From Portulaca oleracea (Eukaryota > Streptophyta > Magnoliopsida > Caryophyllales > Portulacaceae): a stretch of DNA of 64,000 bases. The translations under genes and the position numbers were made by a program. The notes below the pieces were generated by a model. That model had not been told where the DNA came from. It did not search any database and was given only the letters and a program-made list of their open reading frames with translations. Shown piece after piece: positions 50,249-62,606 of the stretch (position 1 is the first letter of the stretch; each line of letters begins with the position of its first letter). The stretch spans positions 31,412,832 to 31,476,831 of the forward strand of contig CM055891.1 in the NCBI GenBank assembly GCA_029582165.1, in the 5' to 3' direction.

Positions 50249-51196
50249 GCCCTAGAACTATTCCCTTTTTCACTATAAAATGGCATTTCTCCCAGTTTAG
50301 AGTCAGATTTTTCTCCCTACATCTTTCTAATACCTTAGTCAGATTAGCCAAACAGTCATCAAATGAGGAACCAAACACAGAAAAGTCATCCATGAACACT
50401 TCAATGCATTGCTCAATCATATCAGAAAATATAGAAATCATGCAACGCTGAAAAGTGGCAGGAGCATTACAAAGACCAAAGGGCATTCTCCTAAAGGCAA
50501 AAGTACCAAAGGGACAGGTGAACGTGGTCTTATCTTGGTCCTCAGGTGCTATGGAAACTTGGGTGTAGCCAGAGTATCCATCCAGAAAGCAGTAGTAACT
50601 ATGTCCAGCTAACCTCTCAAGCATTTGATCCATAAAAGGCAGAGGGAAGTGGTCTTTCCTACTGGCGGCATTCAACTTCCTATAATCAATGCAAACTCGC
50701 CACCCAGATTGGACTCTAGTGGGAACTAACTCGTTCTTATCATTCCTAATCACGGTAACACCGGTCTTTTTAGGTACAACTTGAACAGGGCTGACCCACT
50801 CACTATCAGAAATGGGATAAATGATCCCTTGGTCTAACCACTTAATGACCTCTTTTTTGACAACTTCTTGCATGGTTGGGTTTAGACGCCTTTGATGGTC
50901 TCTATGAGGTTTAGCACCATCCTCAAGATGAATTCTATGTTGGACAATGGAGGGGCTAATACCTTTAATGTCACCTAAGGTCCACCCTATGGCCTCTTTG
51001 TTCTCCTTAAGTATTTTCATCAGCTTACGCTCTAGGTCTGGGCTCAGGTTGGAGGCAATAATCACAGGAAAAGTCTCATTCGGACCCAAAAAGGCATACT
51101 TAAGGGAATCGGGCAAAGGTTTGAGCTCTAACGAGGGAGCATCTTGTGTCACAGAGGGAGGGGAATCAATAGACTCAGGGGGAGGGAATAAATCTC
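50249..51196 (-). pseudogene. Athila-like reverse transcriptase, upstream half of the split pol
   Basis: Contains RVCIDYRKLNAASRKDHFPL, FLDGYSGYTQ and the catalytic block VFMDDFSVFG (Asp-Asp), then ends at GIVLGHI where the inner element enters. The frame is open upstream to about 51195 (PPPESIDSPPS), but the protease frame ends at 51149 in another register, so a single-base shift near a C run around 51190 separates the two. RT copies the element RNA. Confidence 0.87.
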
Positions 51197-53563
51197 ATCA
51201 CAACAATCATTTTCAAGCTCATGATGATCATACACATCTAGCCAATTAACAGTGTCAGACACATCATCAAACATAGCAGGTTGTCTTTGCAAACTAAAAA
51301 TATTCAGATTAACAGTCATGTTTCCAAAAGACAACTTCATCATACCATTCCTACAGTGAATCACAGCATCAGATGTAGCTAGGAACGGTCGACCCAAGAT
51401 GACAGGTATCTGGGTCTCAGGGTTCACAACAGGCTCAGTCTCAAGAACAACAAAGTCCACAGGAAAAATGAACTCACCTACCTTAATCAAGACATCCTCT
51501 ATAACACCCCTAGGGGTTCTAGTAGAACGATCAGCTAACTGGAGAATGGTCTTGGTAGGTTTCAACTGTCCCAATCCCAACTTCTCATACACGGTGTATG
51601 GAAGTAGGTTAACACTTGCACCCAAATCCAACAAGGCTCTATGGATGGTTTGGTCACCTATGACTATGGAAATAGTAGGGCAACCTGGGTCTTTAAACTT
51701 GGGAGGGATTTGGTGCGAGATAATGGAACTCACATTAGAAGCTAAGAAGGCTTTCTTTGGGACTTGGGTTGTTCTCTTGGTGGTGCACAACTCTTTTAAG
51801 AACTTAGCATAAGGGGGCATCTGTTGGATCGCATCAAGAAGGGGAATATTGATTTTGACTTGAGAGAAAGTCTCTCTAATCTTATCAACATGGGTCTGGT
51901 CCTTCTTATTCTTTAGCCTACTTGGGAAAGGGATAGTAGGTTTGTGAACCCGCTCAGCATTTGCAGGCACATCATCCCCCTTTTTAGTTTCATTTTGCTT
52001 ATCCCCCTTAGGGTCATCTAAGTCAGGTTGTGGGGAAAGGGGAATATCAACTAGGATGTCATCAGTAACACCCTTACTAACAGAATCAGTCACAGGAGAC
52101 AAAGGAAGGGATGGAGAAAGTTCAATGGGCACATCCACAAGGTCTTGCACATCATGACCAGCTAAACGACTTGACCTAAGTGAGGTGATTGCATTGACCT
52201 TTTTCACATTATTATCATGGACTGGTGGGCGTGTGGACGATGAAGCTATATTCGGGTTGGTCTCGGGTTGACTAGGAAAGGTCCCTTTTTCCCTACTGAC
52301 AACAACTAGCTGAGACAGTTGTTCGGCTATGGTTCTCATTGCCTTCTCTAAGCTATTCTGGGATCTTTCTAGATTGTTAAATCTTTTATCAATCTCATTA
52401 TAGCCCGGAGGTTGTTGCGTATGAGCAACTGGGACAAGAGGTGGTCTAGGTTGGCCTTGGTGAGGAGGTGGTTGGGGCGAGGTGTTTCCATGAAACCCTC
52501 CAGTTTGTATGCTAGGTCCTCCTAAGTTCTGACCCTGACTCCAAGAGAAATTAGGGTGATTTCGCCACCCTGGGTTGTAGGTCGGGGCAAAAGGGTCATT
52601 TCTTGGTCTCTGGTAAGCCATGTTCACTTGCTCAGTTGCATTTGACAGTTGGTAAGCATAATGAGGACAAACACTCAAGGTATGGTCTAAGGCTTGGCAA
52701 CAAGAACATGTACTGCTTTTTGGTTGAGGAATAGTCAACTCTCTTAACTGGTTCTCTAAGGCTGCAAACCTAGACTCTATATGGCTCAAGTCAGACACCA
52801 CATGCATACCCCCCTTGGAACTAGCGATTCTAAAGCTTAAACTGTCATCCCTAGTGGTCTCCCACTGCATTGTTTTTTCAGCTAGGTCTTCTAGAAATTC
52901 CCATGCCGCTTTAGGATCCTTAGATAAGAATCCACCTTGACACATAGACTCTAGCATGGTTCTAGTTTGTTGGTCTAGACTTTCATAGATGATTTGGCAC
53001 AGACGCCATTGTTCTAAACCATGGTGGGGTCACTGGGCTAACAAGTTTTTAAATCTATCCATGCAACGTCAAAATGGTTCCCTATCTAACTGAACAAACT
53101 GATTGATTTCATTCCTTAATTTTACACTTTTGCCATTAGGAAAATATTTACGCAAGAAGACTTTAACAAAATCATCCCATGTAGCAATAGACTTAGCAGA
53201 CAAACTATACATCCATTTCTTAGCATTATCTTTCAGAGCAAAAGGAATAAATCTCAGTCTAACCACATTAACAGAAACATTATGAAAATGCATCATAGCA
53301 CACACTTCTTCAAATTCACTCAAAAATAAATAAGCATCTTCAGTTCCAGTGAATTTAGGAAGCATTTGAGTGTAATGTGGTTTTAGTTCAAGGCTCACAT
53401 TGTTTCCAAGGTCAGGCACATTAAAACATGAAGGTATTGTTGAACGAGGAGGGTAAAAAATATCATTAAGAGCTTTTTGGTTTCCTTGTTCAGCCATTTT
53501 ATCAGATTTAGGTTCAACCCTAATAAGTCTTCTTCTTTTAGGATCTCTAACCCAAACACTCAT
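51149..53563 (-). pseudogene. Athila-like gag-protease, one frame with two stops
   Basis: The likely start is the ATG at 53563. The gag core includes HYTQMLPKFTGTEDAYLFL and WDDFVKVFLRKYFP. Two in-frame TGA codons interrupt it, at 53069-53071 and about 53021-53023, after which the same frame continues to 51149. A Cys-rich segment (CSCCQALDHTLSVCPHYA) stands in the place of a zinc knuckle. The aspartic protease has ALLDLGASVNLLPY and VILGRPFLATSDA. The DLGAS active site, instead of DTG or DSG, is usual for Athila proteins. Gag forms the particle and the protease cleaves the polyprotein. Confidence 0.87.
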
Positions 53564-53755
53564 ACAATGTCCAACAACTACAGTCAATTTTTTTTAAAAA
53601 AAAACTATAAAGCAATAAAAGTGATCTAATTTAACTAATCAATAAAATAAAAAAATAAAGAAGACAAACAAAGAATAATAACAATAAAAAAAACTAAAGA
53701 AATAGACAAGATAATAAGTTTGCTAAATAAAAGTGGGTAAATCGAAGACTAACCG

Positions 53756-53773
53756 TCCCCGGCAACGGCGCCA
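53756..53773 (-). other. Primer binding site of the Athila-like element
   Basis: The minus strand reads TGGCGCCGTTGCCGGGGA, complementary to the 3' end of plant tRNA-Asp as used by Athila elements. It lies six bases inside the 5' LTR. Confidence 0.85.
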
Positions 53774-53779
53774 AGAACT

Positions 53780-54316
53780 TGTTGATTCTGAATTGTTGAC
53801 CGCAAGTGCACGGTGTCCACTTGTAGCGTAGTCCGGCAAATACGGGTCGATCCCACGAAGACGGAAGTATCAAACTTTAACCAACACAGTTAGCAAACTT
53901 ATAAATACTAATTGACAAATTGAACTAATTTAACTAAAGGCTCGCAAAGAAATAAACAATAAAAGAAACTATTATCTAATTAATCAATAAGACAAAAACT
54001 AATACTAATTATAATAATTACCAAGACCTCTAATTAATTGACTAACGAAAGTTATAACAATATAAACACAACATATATATATGTATCATGTATGCATAGA
54101 TTGTATACTCACAAGTCACAACTTTCATTGACCATTAAAGTAATGCTAAAGATAATATATAAAAAGAAAAGGGAGGGAAAAAAAAAAGAAATTTTGAAGT
54201 GGAAGCATCAGTCATTGAAACTAACGTCCAACTCAGTAGCTATCAGTTTCAATTCACAAACAAACAATTATTGTTTGTTCTTTTCAACATGAGACAAAAG
54301 GGAAACAAAAAGGGGG

Positions 54317-54366
<50 letters not shown>

Positions 54367-55332
54367 AACTAAACCCAATTGTAAACCATGAAACAGAGTG
54401 TGAGAAACAGAGGATAAAATTAGTCTAAAAACAACAAACTCAGAATCAAACTTAATTTACTAAAAAAAAAAAACTCAAACAGTCAGTACAAGATTAAAAG
54501 AGAAAGGAGGAATGAAAAAAAAAATAAAAACAACCCAGAAACTAGACCGAAAATTAACGATCGAAATCAGAAAACAGAGAATGTAAACAAGGAAACAGGG
54601 AGCTTGAAGCACAAGTAAAAATGAATATAAACAAAAGATGGAGATCGAATGTGAACCAAATTTGTTGTATTGACACTGAATCCAAACAAAGCAGCTTAAA
54701 AACCAGAAAAATTGTTGAGAAGCAAAGGCTAGAAGCTGGATACCGTACAAGAAACAAACGGAAGCTGGAAAATTGAAAGAAACAAAATTGGATGATATCC
54801 TGTACAACCATCAACCCATCTATTTATACACATATTCAGTCCCAACCCTAACTACTAACTTCCGTAAAATCTGGAGAGTTTCCTATCTTCACTGCTCACA
54901 AACTGGGTTGTTGACGTGGGTATCGGTTGCGTCGTAGTCCGCAAGGCTGGGATGACTCGGTCCTTTGCTAACTGATTTTGGTGTTGATGATGATGTGATG
55001 AAAGAGAGGGGTTATGGATGATGGTGAGATAGAGAAAGGGGATGAAGGATGACACGTGATTTACCAGCTAGTATTAAGAAGTAGGTGGCTTGGGGTTTAG
55101 TAATTTTGGAGCCTTTAGTTAAATTTCGGCCCAACTGTACAATATTATCAGGTCCAGCTCTTTTTAAATCAGACCAACTTATATTTTTAGCCCTTTTCTC
55201 CTCCATTCTTCATCCTTTATTATCAACCTGCAAAATTCAAATAAACTACGTAAAAATTCTAATTTAATATTTATTTTAAGCTAAATTAAATATAAAGGTG
55301 TAGACAAAATACCATAATTTTTTGCCTGAACA
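53780..55332 (-). repeat. 5' LTR of the Athila-like element
   Basis: Almost identical to 25825-27372. The differences I see are single bases near 53807, 53860, 53921, 54199 and 55305 and a longer (AT)n run (54320-54361). Confidence 0.93.
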
Positions 55333-58330
55333 TATACATAGGAAAATAGAGAGGTATCCCTTACGATCTGGTGCAAAGCACCTAACACGCGCACGCCCCA
55401 AACCGATCTGGAGTTTGGGTTGGATCATGCTATGCGATCGAACATCGACTGTGTCCGTCACTCTGATCAGGAGCACCCTATAGATGAATAAAGGCTAGCA
55501 CTACACGACTAGCTAGAATTATACTAATATGGCGGGACCACTTTTGAAAATAGTAATGTATAACATATATCATGACATAAATTGATATTAATAAGCATCG
55601 TAACATGCTTGAATGATAAAAGTTGGACAATTTGCGTACCTTGAACCGGTGCGATGTTAGGCGGTGCGTCTCGGCCTTGGGATGGCTTAGGCGGCTTGGG
55701 AACTAAGATAAGAGAAGTATAAAATGGAGAACCGGATAAAGTTCTTAGTGAGTTTCAAATGTTAAGTAAAATAAGAACTAAGAATGAAATAACTTAGAAA
55801 TAAAATTTCAGGTTTTTAAGAAATGAAGTTTTTAGCAAAACTCGGGCTAGAAAACTCGAAATTAAGTAAACGAGTACTTCTTGGAATAGGGAAAATCATG
55901 ATCTACAACTTTGAAAACATGGCCGAGGTCTAAAAATGAAGGGAAAGGCCTGAAAATAGCCCGGACAGAAGCTGAAGCTGTAAATTGGAAACTAAAAACT
56001 TTCGGTTTGATCTTTTGATACGAAACTCATAAAGAGACTTGAACAAGAACGAATGGTAGCTTAGTATGCGAAATGACTTAAAGTAATTATATTGATGGAG
56101 AATGGAATTTAAGAAAACGAGAAGTTAGAATAAGGATTACGGAGTGTCTTTGGTTTTATTTGGTATGTCGCTAAGCGACGAAGAAAAACTTATAGAGATA
56201 GATTGATGAGCTTTGAAGTGTTTGAATGATGAATTGGATTTAAGAATTGGTGAAGGACTAAATCCTAGGATCATTAGGCCTCAAAGAGCTCTTGTGCTAC
56301 TGATGCAATCCGCAACCCATCCTTAGGTCGATTATCACTATATGATTTAAACCATCAATCTTGATCATAATAATTATAATTTTGATAAATAACCTTAACC
56401 CTTAAAAGATAGCATTTTCGACTTAGGGAAACACTCCTTGGATATCCTAATGTTGACCAAAGAGTCTCCAATAAAAAGAATCATTTAAATGATTGTCATT
56501 GGATCACAAAATCCCAATTTATTACTAAATTTTCTGGGCAGAGCCTCTATGAACAACCCTTATTCGCGACCTTATAACTCTCACTCCCGATATCGGATGT
56601 CTACAAACCATACCTTTCCGGAAAGCTTGTAACGTGACCTAAAACTTTCATGTTTACCTCAGAAACTAATAAGGTCTCCAAGTAGACTAAAATCTGCCCT
56701 CAAATCACTGACTCAGAAAACGTATTTTGTTTCGGGCCGTTACGGTTTTGGCCATATTTCGGCCTACGCATGTCGGAATCTTGAAATTCCAAAGCCTATA
56801 GTTAGCTAACACCTTAGACTATCATATGGAGTATAAATCTGGGCTAAAAACATACTCTTAATTCTCTGTAAAAATCAGATTCCCAAGCAGAAACTTTAAT
56901 GCCCTTAATCCCACTTCTAATGTTTGTTTAAGCTTCTAAATCATACCAATTCACAACCAAACCTCAAATTAGCTAACATTTATCATATTTCCATAAATGA
57001 ACATTCAAAACTTACTCAAATACATCCCTAAACCTTCCACGCAACCATGTATTCAACAAGCTATTAGGAACAACATTGAAACTAGCACCTCCTTCATGAA
57101 AACTCTTCAATTTATAACACTAGAGCATGGAAACACTTGCTTAACATGATTAATACTTATAATCAGCCCCTAAACTCACTGTTTCTTCACTAAACTCACA
57201 TGCATAAAGAGAAAATCATCATCCAACAAAATTTCAACTAAAACACCTCAAGAACAACCCAAGTCTCACATGCATTCAACCCAAATTCAAACCCTAACTT
57301 AGCTAATACAACCACAACTTTGAATTCATGCTAAAGGAGTATAAAAGAGATAGAAATTGCAAGAATAACATAAAAAGAACATGAATTTCAGATTAGGGTT
57401 TAATTGGATTTGAATTGGGGATTTGAGAGGTTATCTTTGAGGAAGAAAATTGATGAAAACACAAGAGAGGAGGAGGAGTGGCCGGCGGCCACCCTTGGAC
57501 GGCGGTGGAAAAGCAGCAGCAGGGGGGGTTGGTCGGCAGAGTGGAAGAGGAGAGAGGGAGGAGTGTGGGGGGTGTTTGAAAATTAGAAGATGTAAAATGA
57601 ACCCCTACCCCCTTCTAACACTAATATATAATTCACTAATTAACTTAAGACAACAATTAGGGGCTTAATAAAATTAGAAACATTAAGCTAAGTAAAGTAA
57701 TTGTAGGTATACTAGATTGAAATAATTAGTTTGTACTGAATAAAATTAATCGATAACAAATCGGTACAATAAATTGGAACTTTAAATTAAAGAGGAGTTA
57801 TATAGGTAAAATATAAATATTACTTGTAAATAAATAAAAAGGGTACAACCCAAATAAATTAAGGTTTGAATAATAAAATACAAATGTTAAGGAGTGAAAT
57901 AATTAAACCCCTTTTTGGTTAAAGAAATAACGTAAACGATAAAACCCGAAACAGTTTAACTTATCGGGTGAATTGAGTAATTCAAAGATTTTTAAACCAA
58001 TAACTCGACACCTTTCGCCATCTCCTGCTCGAGACTTGTCACCACTACATAAATAAATTAGATAAAATCGAAAAAAATTTAGAACGTAATTTAGCTAATT
58101 ACGACAACTAGTACATTAATTAATACAGTTTTAGGGCGGGTTGTTACAGATATAATTATAATCCTCGTACTTTTAAGGTGACATTTTACATTTAGGGTGT
58201 GTTTAAGAAAATGGTGTTCCTTGTAAAATGATTTTCTTAAGAAATGAGTTTTCATTTGATACTTTCCCCTGTTTGGTACACAGGAAAATGCTTTTCGTGG
58301 AAAACGGCTTTTACCTGTTTGACAATAAAG

Positions 58331-58659
58331 AGACAAAGATTAAAATGCGAATATGAGAGAGAGAGAGAGAGAGAGAGAATATTAAAACAGGTGTATGAGA
58401 GAGAGTGATGAAGAGAGAAAGAGAGAGGGTTAGAGGGAGGGAGACTAAAACGGTTGTATGAGAGGGAGTGGTGTACAAAGAGAAACATGAGATTGAGAGA
58501 GAGAGATTAAAACAGGTGCAGGAGAGAGAGTGGTGGAAGAGAGAAAAATGAGATAGAGAGAGAGAGAGAAAGAAAAGAGATATTAAAATAGGTGTATGAG
58601 AGAGAGTGGTGGAGAGACAGACAGACGGACACACACACACACACACAGTGAGAGAGAGA
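58331..58659. repeat. GA-rich minisatellite, unit of about 64 bp
   Basis: The phrase ATTAAAACAGGTGTATGAGAG recurs with changes near 58380, 58445, 58507 and 58580, separated by GAGA runs and followed by (AC)n. It continues beyond the inserted element at 59495-59640. Long open frames here are artefacts of the repeat. Confidence 0.8.
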
Positions 58660-59492
58660 CACTACCAAAAAAGAGTCCTTCCACGCTTAAAACAACTTCT
58701 AGCCACACCTATAAGCGAGGCTGAGATTCCTTACCACGGATAGATAAACGTGGAAAGGGAATGTGTGGGGAAAATTTTGAGCGTGGCAAGATAAATTCGC
58801 CACGCATAATAAGCGTGCATGGAGCAACTTTGCCACGCTTATTAAGCGTACACAGACGAGTAGCTCTCCACCTATGATGATTTTTTCTTTTGAATGTAGA
58901 TTTGTACCCTCGACCACAACACATAAGAATGTGTGACTAACCAAACGCTTACCGCTTGAGTATACAAGATTATTTGATTCTAATAACTAATTTAATACTA
59001 TATATACACAAATACCACTTGACTTTTTTTATCTTCTATTTAGCTTTAACTAAAAAAATTATAATTACAATTTATTAAATATTCTTGAAATTAATATAAT
59101 ACTATATGTACACAAATACCACTTGGCTTCTAATATCAATGCGCCCAAAATTCAATATTCCATAATGTTTCTTTTAAGTTTTCATTATTTTCAAGACTAA
59201 ATTAATTCCTTAATTAAACCTGATACCTAATTAAAAGATTATTTTTTTTGCAAAAAAAATTATAATGTAAAATTGTCGTCTGCCACGCATATTATATGTG
59301 GAAATATAGGTTTGTTTGGGAGCATTTTATAACCTCACTTAATAAGCGTGGCTAGACTCTTACAACGCGCTAACACACTTATATGCGTGCTTACCGTTTA
59401 ACCACTCGTAGTAAGCGTGGTCATTGCTTATAGTAAGAATTTGCACGATTTATTTGGCAAATATGCGTGGAAGCATGCATATTTTTTTTTGT

Positions 59493-59494
<2 letters not shown>
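58660..59494. mobile_element. CACTA-like non-autonomous transposon
   Basis: Begins CACTACCAAAAAAGAG and ends TTTTTTTTGTAG, inside the GA-rich repeat, flanked by AGA on both sides. The inner ends contain many copies of CCACGCTTA and TAAGCGTGG in both directions, like the subterminal transposase sites of CACTA elements. The right terminus lacks the last TG of the canonical end. No coding region. Confidence 0.65.
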
Positions 59495-59523
<29 letters not shown>

Positions 59524-59640
59524 TATTGGTGCATGATAGAGAATGATGGATAGAAGAAAGAAGGGAGAGAGAACGAAAGAAGAAGGAGAGAACGAAAGAA
59601 GAAGGAGAGAGAGAGTAGAGGAGAGAGGGAGAAAATGGTT

Positions 59641-60262
59641 TTCATTAGGTTAAAGTCAAGAAAACAATTTACGAAGAGGTGCGGGTAAATCATTTTGTTG
59701 GAAAATGGTTTTCTCCATTTTCTAGTCATCAACCACCGTAAAATGCGAAAATCATTTTCATCCCAATCAAACATACCCTAAATTTAATACTTCTAAAAAA
59801 CTCATTATCTATTTCTACCTAAACCTACTCAAATCTATTTAAACATACTCAATCTTATTTCAGTTGGCCTCTTCATACCTATCAAAAAAACAAAGTCTTC
59901 ATTTATTGAATAAGTATAATTGCACATTGCAGGTGTTGCGACAAGGAGAAGTCCAACGACTTGTCAAATTGGTGGCGCGATTCCCGGCCAATACGACGAC
60001 TGGGCTAGCCTCCGGTGCTTCAGTAGTTGCTTCGCATAAGGTTATATCCACGGTGGATATTGTAAAAAAATAATTAAATACTCTTTGAAAATTTTATCTT
60101 TGAAAACTATTCATATCTCACATTAATTTGTAACTCAATTGCTAAATTTACCGAACACAATTCTTATTTGAACAGTCATTCACTATCCGTTACTTAAACT
60201 ATTATCCGCTATATAAACTATTATCCGTTATCTAAAACACTTGTCCGCCGAATAGGGCCTTA
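59641..60262. other. Intergenic stretch, no gene seen
   Basis: A short open frame at 59864-60073 has no recognisable motif, and I do not call it. Confidence 0.4.
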
Positions 60263-61165
60263 GTGAGTGAAACTTTTGAGTTTTCATGTATTTGGGTCTA
60301 CTATGGTGGATATGTACTTCTCTTGTTAATCTCATGACTGAGTTGAGATATGTTGTTTTACTCTGACCTTTACAGTGGAGTTTGCTCGTGTTTGCGTTGT
60401 CTGTGGGCTTTTCTCCTACTCTTGAGTTTCTCACGTCAAATCCAGACCCGCTTTGTTTTTGTCATTCTTACATTTTTCTCGGTGTCTGAAGTATCTAATA
60501 TGTTATTTATTTCTGTTACAAGCTTGCTCTAATGTATTCCTTTTCAACAAGTGGTATCAAAGCATATCCAGTCAAATTCAAGGAGGAATTTGGTTGTGAG
60601 ATCCCAAGGTGATAGAGCAATGGTGACAGGATGGTTAGTTCGAGAAGTTTAAAGGCAAAATTGGATTCGAGATGGTGGAAAGTGGAAACTAAACTTGCAA
60701 ATTGGATTATGACGATTCAAGCAAATTGGGTGGATGCTTTTGAGCATTGGCCGATTTTAGTCCAAGCTAGGGGATGTTTGTTGGGAATGTTGTGTCATAA
60801 AATCTGTCAAATAATTACGACATGATTTGTTTCTTAATTGTATTATAAATTATTTAGGTGTGAAGAGATGTGTTCGTGGGAGTTTTGAGGAAACTGATGT
60901 TTCTCATATAATTGGGTTTACTAGGGTAGATCTGTACTTCTCCTACTGATCTCATCAAGGAGTTGAGATTTGCTATTGCACTCTGACCTTTATAGTGAAG
61001 TTTATTTGTGTTTGCACCATCGGTTGGGTTTTACCTTAGTTATTGGGTTTCCCATATTAAATGTAGTCTCCCTCTGATTTTATTATTCTTGCATTATTTT
61101 TCTTGATATCTAAATCATTTAAAAAGTTACTTATTTTTGTTGCAAGTTCGCTTTAATATTTCCTT
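60263..61165 (+). mobile_element. TRIM-like miniature LTR element (degenerate)
   Basis: Two related segments of about 290 bp (about 60263-60546 and 60860-61165) share GGGT-TACTA-GGT-GAT-TGTACTTCTC, CTCTGACCTTTA-AGTG and TTTGTGTTTGC-like phrases in the same order. Directly after the first is TGGTATCAAAGC (60550-60561), which matches the initiator tRNA-Met primer site (TGGTATCAGAGC) apart from one base. The middle is only about 300 bp and codes for nothing known. LTR, primer site, short middle and LTR is the plan of TRIM elements. The exact ends and a target duplication are not resolved. Confidence 0.55.
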
Positions 61166-61206
61166 CCCCATAAGCTTAAAACAAGTTGCATGTGTTTATG
61201 ACAAAT

Positions 61207-61770
61207 AGTTATCATTAGGGCTATCAAAAAACTGTTTTGCTAAAAAGTTCAATTCATCTCGATTAGAAAAATTTTGAGCATGGACAAACTTCTTCCATTC
61301 AAATTTGGACAATCAAGATGTCCAGATTGAGAATTGAGTCAGGTTCGAGTTAAACAATCTGGGTCTAGTTTGTCCTAATTTGAAGACAAATTCGGGTTCA
61401 AACAAATTTAGACCATTGAACATTGTTTGACCCTAGATTATTGTAGGCTACTTTTATTTTTTCGGCTTAAAAGGGGTGAAAAACGTAATTTAGACATACA
61501 GGTCCAGATATCTGACATTCATATCCTGTTATGATACGTATTGATTAAATATGATTCAAATCAAATTATATATTAAAATAAACTCAATTTGAACATCTAG
61601 ATTTGGACATCGGACATCTGAGTCTGAGCCCAAATTTGATCCAGGTGTCCAAATGAAAGTTCCAACAAAGTTTAGATCGATTTAACCGTTTTTGTTTCAT
61701 ATGTCCAATTATCGAACTCAAATTTAACCTAAACCTAGGTATTGACAACTCCAATTATCATAAGTCATAC
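61207..61770. mobile_element. Possible degenerate MITE with GTTGTCAA-type ends
   Basis: Left end TTAGGGCTATCAAAAA; right end TATTGACAACTCCAATTA, roughly complementary. The interior is rich in words such as AATTCGGGTTCAAACAAATT and TTTGGACATC. Related sequence ends at 16740. Confidence 0.35.
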
Positions 61771-62459
61771 CCATGAGATAAGAATGAATGTCAAACTTAG
61801 AATGTTATTCCAATGATTGCATATCATTGACCGACTATTCGATACACTAAACTAGTGGTTTTTTGTGATGACTAGTACAATTATATTTGATAATATATGA
61901 GAGCCAAATCATTAGGTCATCAAATTGAATTGATGTTATTTATGATAATATTCTATCTTAAAAAAAATTCAACCTTTTATGCGTAAGTTGACCAAATAAC
62001 ATCTCATACTAACATATGAAGCTCCTTTATACGAAAACGATGTGATATGATTTGAGATTATATTTACGGGTTTTTGAAGTAAACTCATGTATATGTAAAC
62101 TGATATATTCTCTTTATGAATGATATGGTCTATTTCTGACAAAAAAAAAAATTGTATATATGAATTAGCTTATTTTTCATTAAAAAAAGAAGAAATACAT
62201 TAAAAGATTTGTTTATAAACTGTATGCTATCAAGGATAAGTCCCATACATTTAAATTAGTTGCCTTGAATTTTCGACATTAAAATTTTCATTCTTCTAAC
62301 ATTCATATTCTATTATTTGAAAGGTTTGACCTAGTATATATCAAACTTAAATACTATTCCCTAATTCCCATTTTATCTTTTACTTTGATCTATATATGTA
62401 TTAGTCAAATTTTAAATCATATAATCTTTTACTCCTTTACTTTTCGTTTTTCTATCTCC

Positions 62460-62606
62460 TCTCTTTTCTTCTCTACTTTTCACATTATCTCTCTTAACAT
62501 ACCCTACCTACCACAACTTTCACCACTTTCACCACACTTTTTCAAATTCCACCACATCGGCTGCACTATACCGCACCGTAACCAACCGTTTAAAAGAATA
62601 GGGTCT
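62460..62606. mobile_element. GTTCTTTT-type MITE, 5' part missing
   Basis: The right half only: CACCACA-rich interior and the right end CCGTTTAAAAGAATAGGGTC. No matching left end is visible. Confidence 0.45.

Larger units (their letters stand above)
25825..55332 (-). mobile_element. Athila-like Ty3/gypsy LTR retrotransposon (middle layer)
   Basis: Two LTRs of about 1.55 kb bound it, with the 5-bp duplication TATAC outside (25820-25824 and 55333-55337). The element reads right to left: 5' LTR, tRNA-Asp-type primer site, gag-protease, reverse transcriptase (interrupted by the inner element), RNase H, integrase, a 1.85-kb non-coding tail, 3' LTR. Without the insertion it is about 10.5 kb, a normal Athila size. 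By eye the LTRs differ at only about six bases outside the AT tract. Damage: two in-frame stops in gag, a frameshift between protease and RT, a frameshift before the integrase and a stop in the integrase, besides the insertion. It is not autonomous. Confidence 0.88.
25260..58148. mobile_element. Outermost layer of the nest: solo LTR of about 3.4 kb, split by later insertions
   Basis: Begins TGTAACACCCCAAC and ends GGGTTGTTACA, flanked by the direct repeat GATAT (25255-25259 and 58149-58153). Without the Athila-like insertion it is 25260-25824 plus 55333-58148, of which one 5-bp TATAC is target duplication. TG...CA ends and a 5-bp duplication are what LTR retrotransposons leave, and the TGTAACA ends are common in Ty3/gypsy LTRs. 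No gag, pol or second copy is visible, so I read it as a solo LTR. An alternative is a large non-LTR element with similar ends. The right part holds only short weak open frames (such as 57404-57668) that I do not call genes. Confidence 0.7.

Noticed and set aside
58252..58646. Ser/Leu-rich frames near 58300-58650 on the minus strand
   Set aside because: They are translations of the GA-rich minisatellite.
59864..60073. A 69-codon plus-strand frame
   Set aside because: No motif, no promoter context, and it sits between transposon remains.
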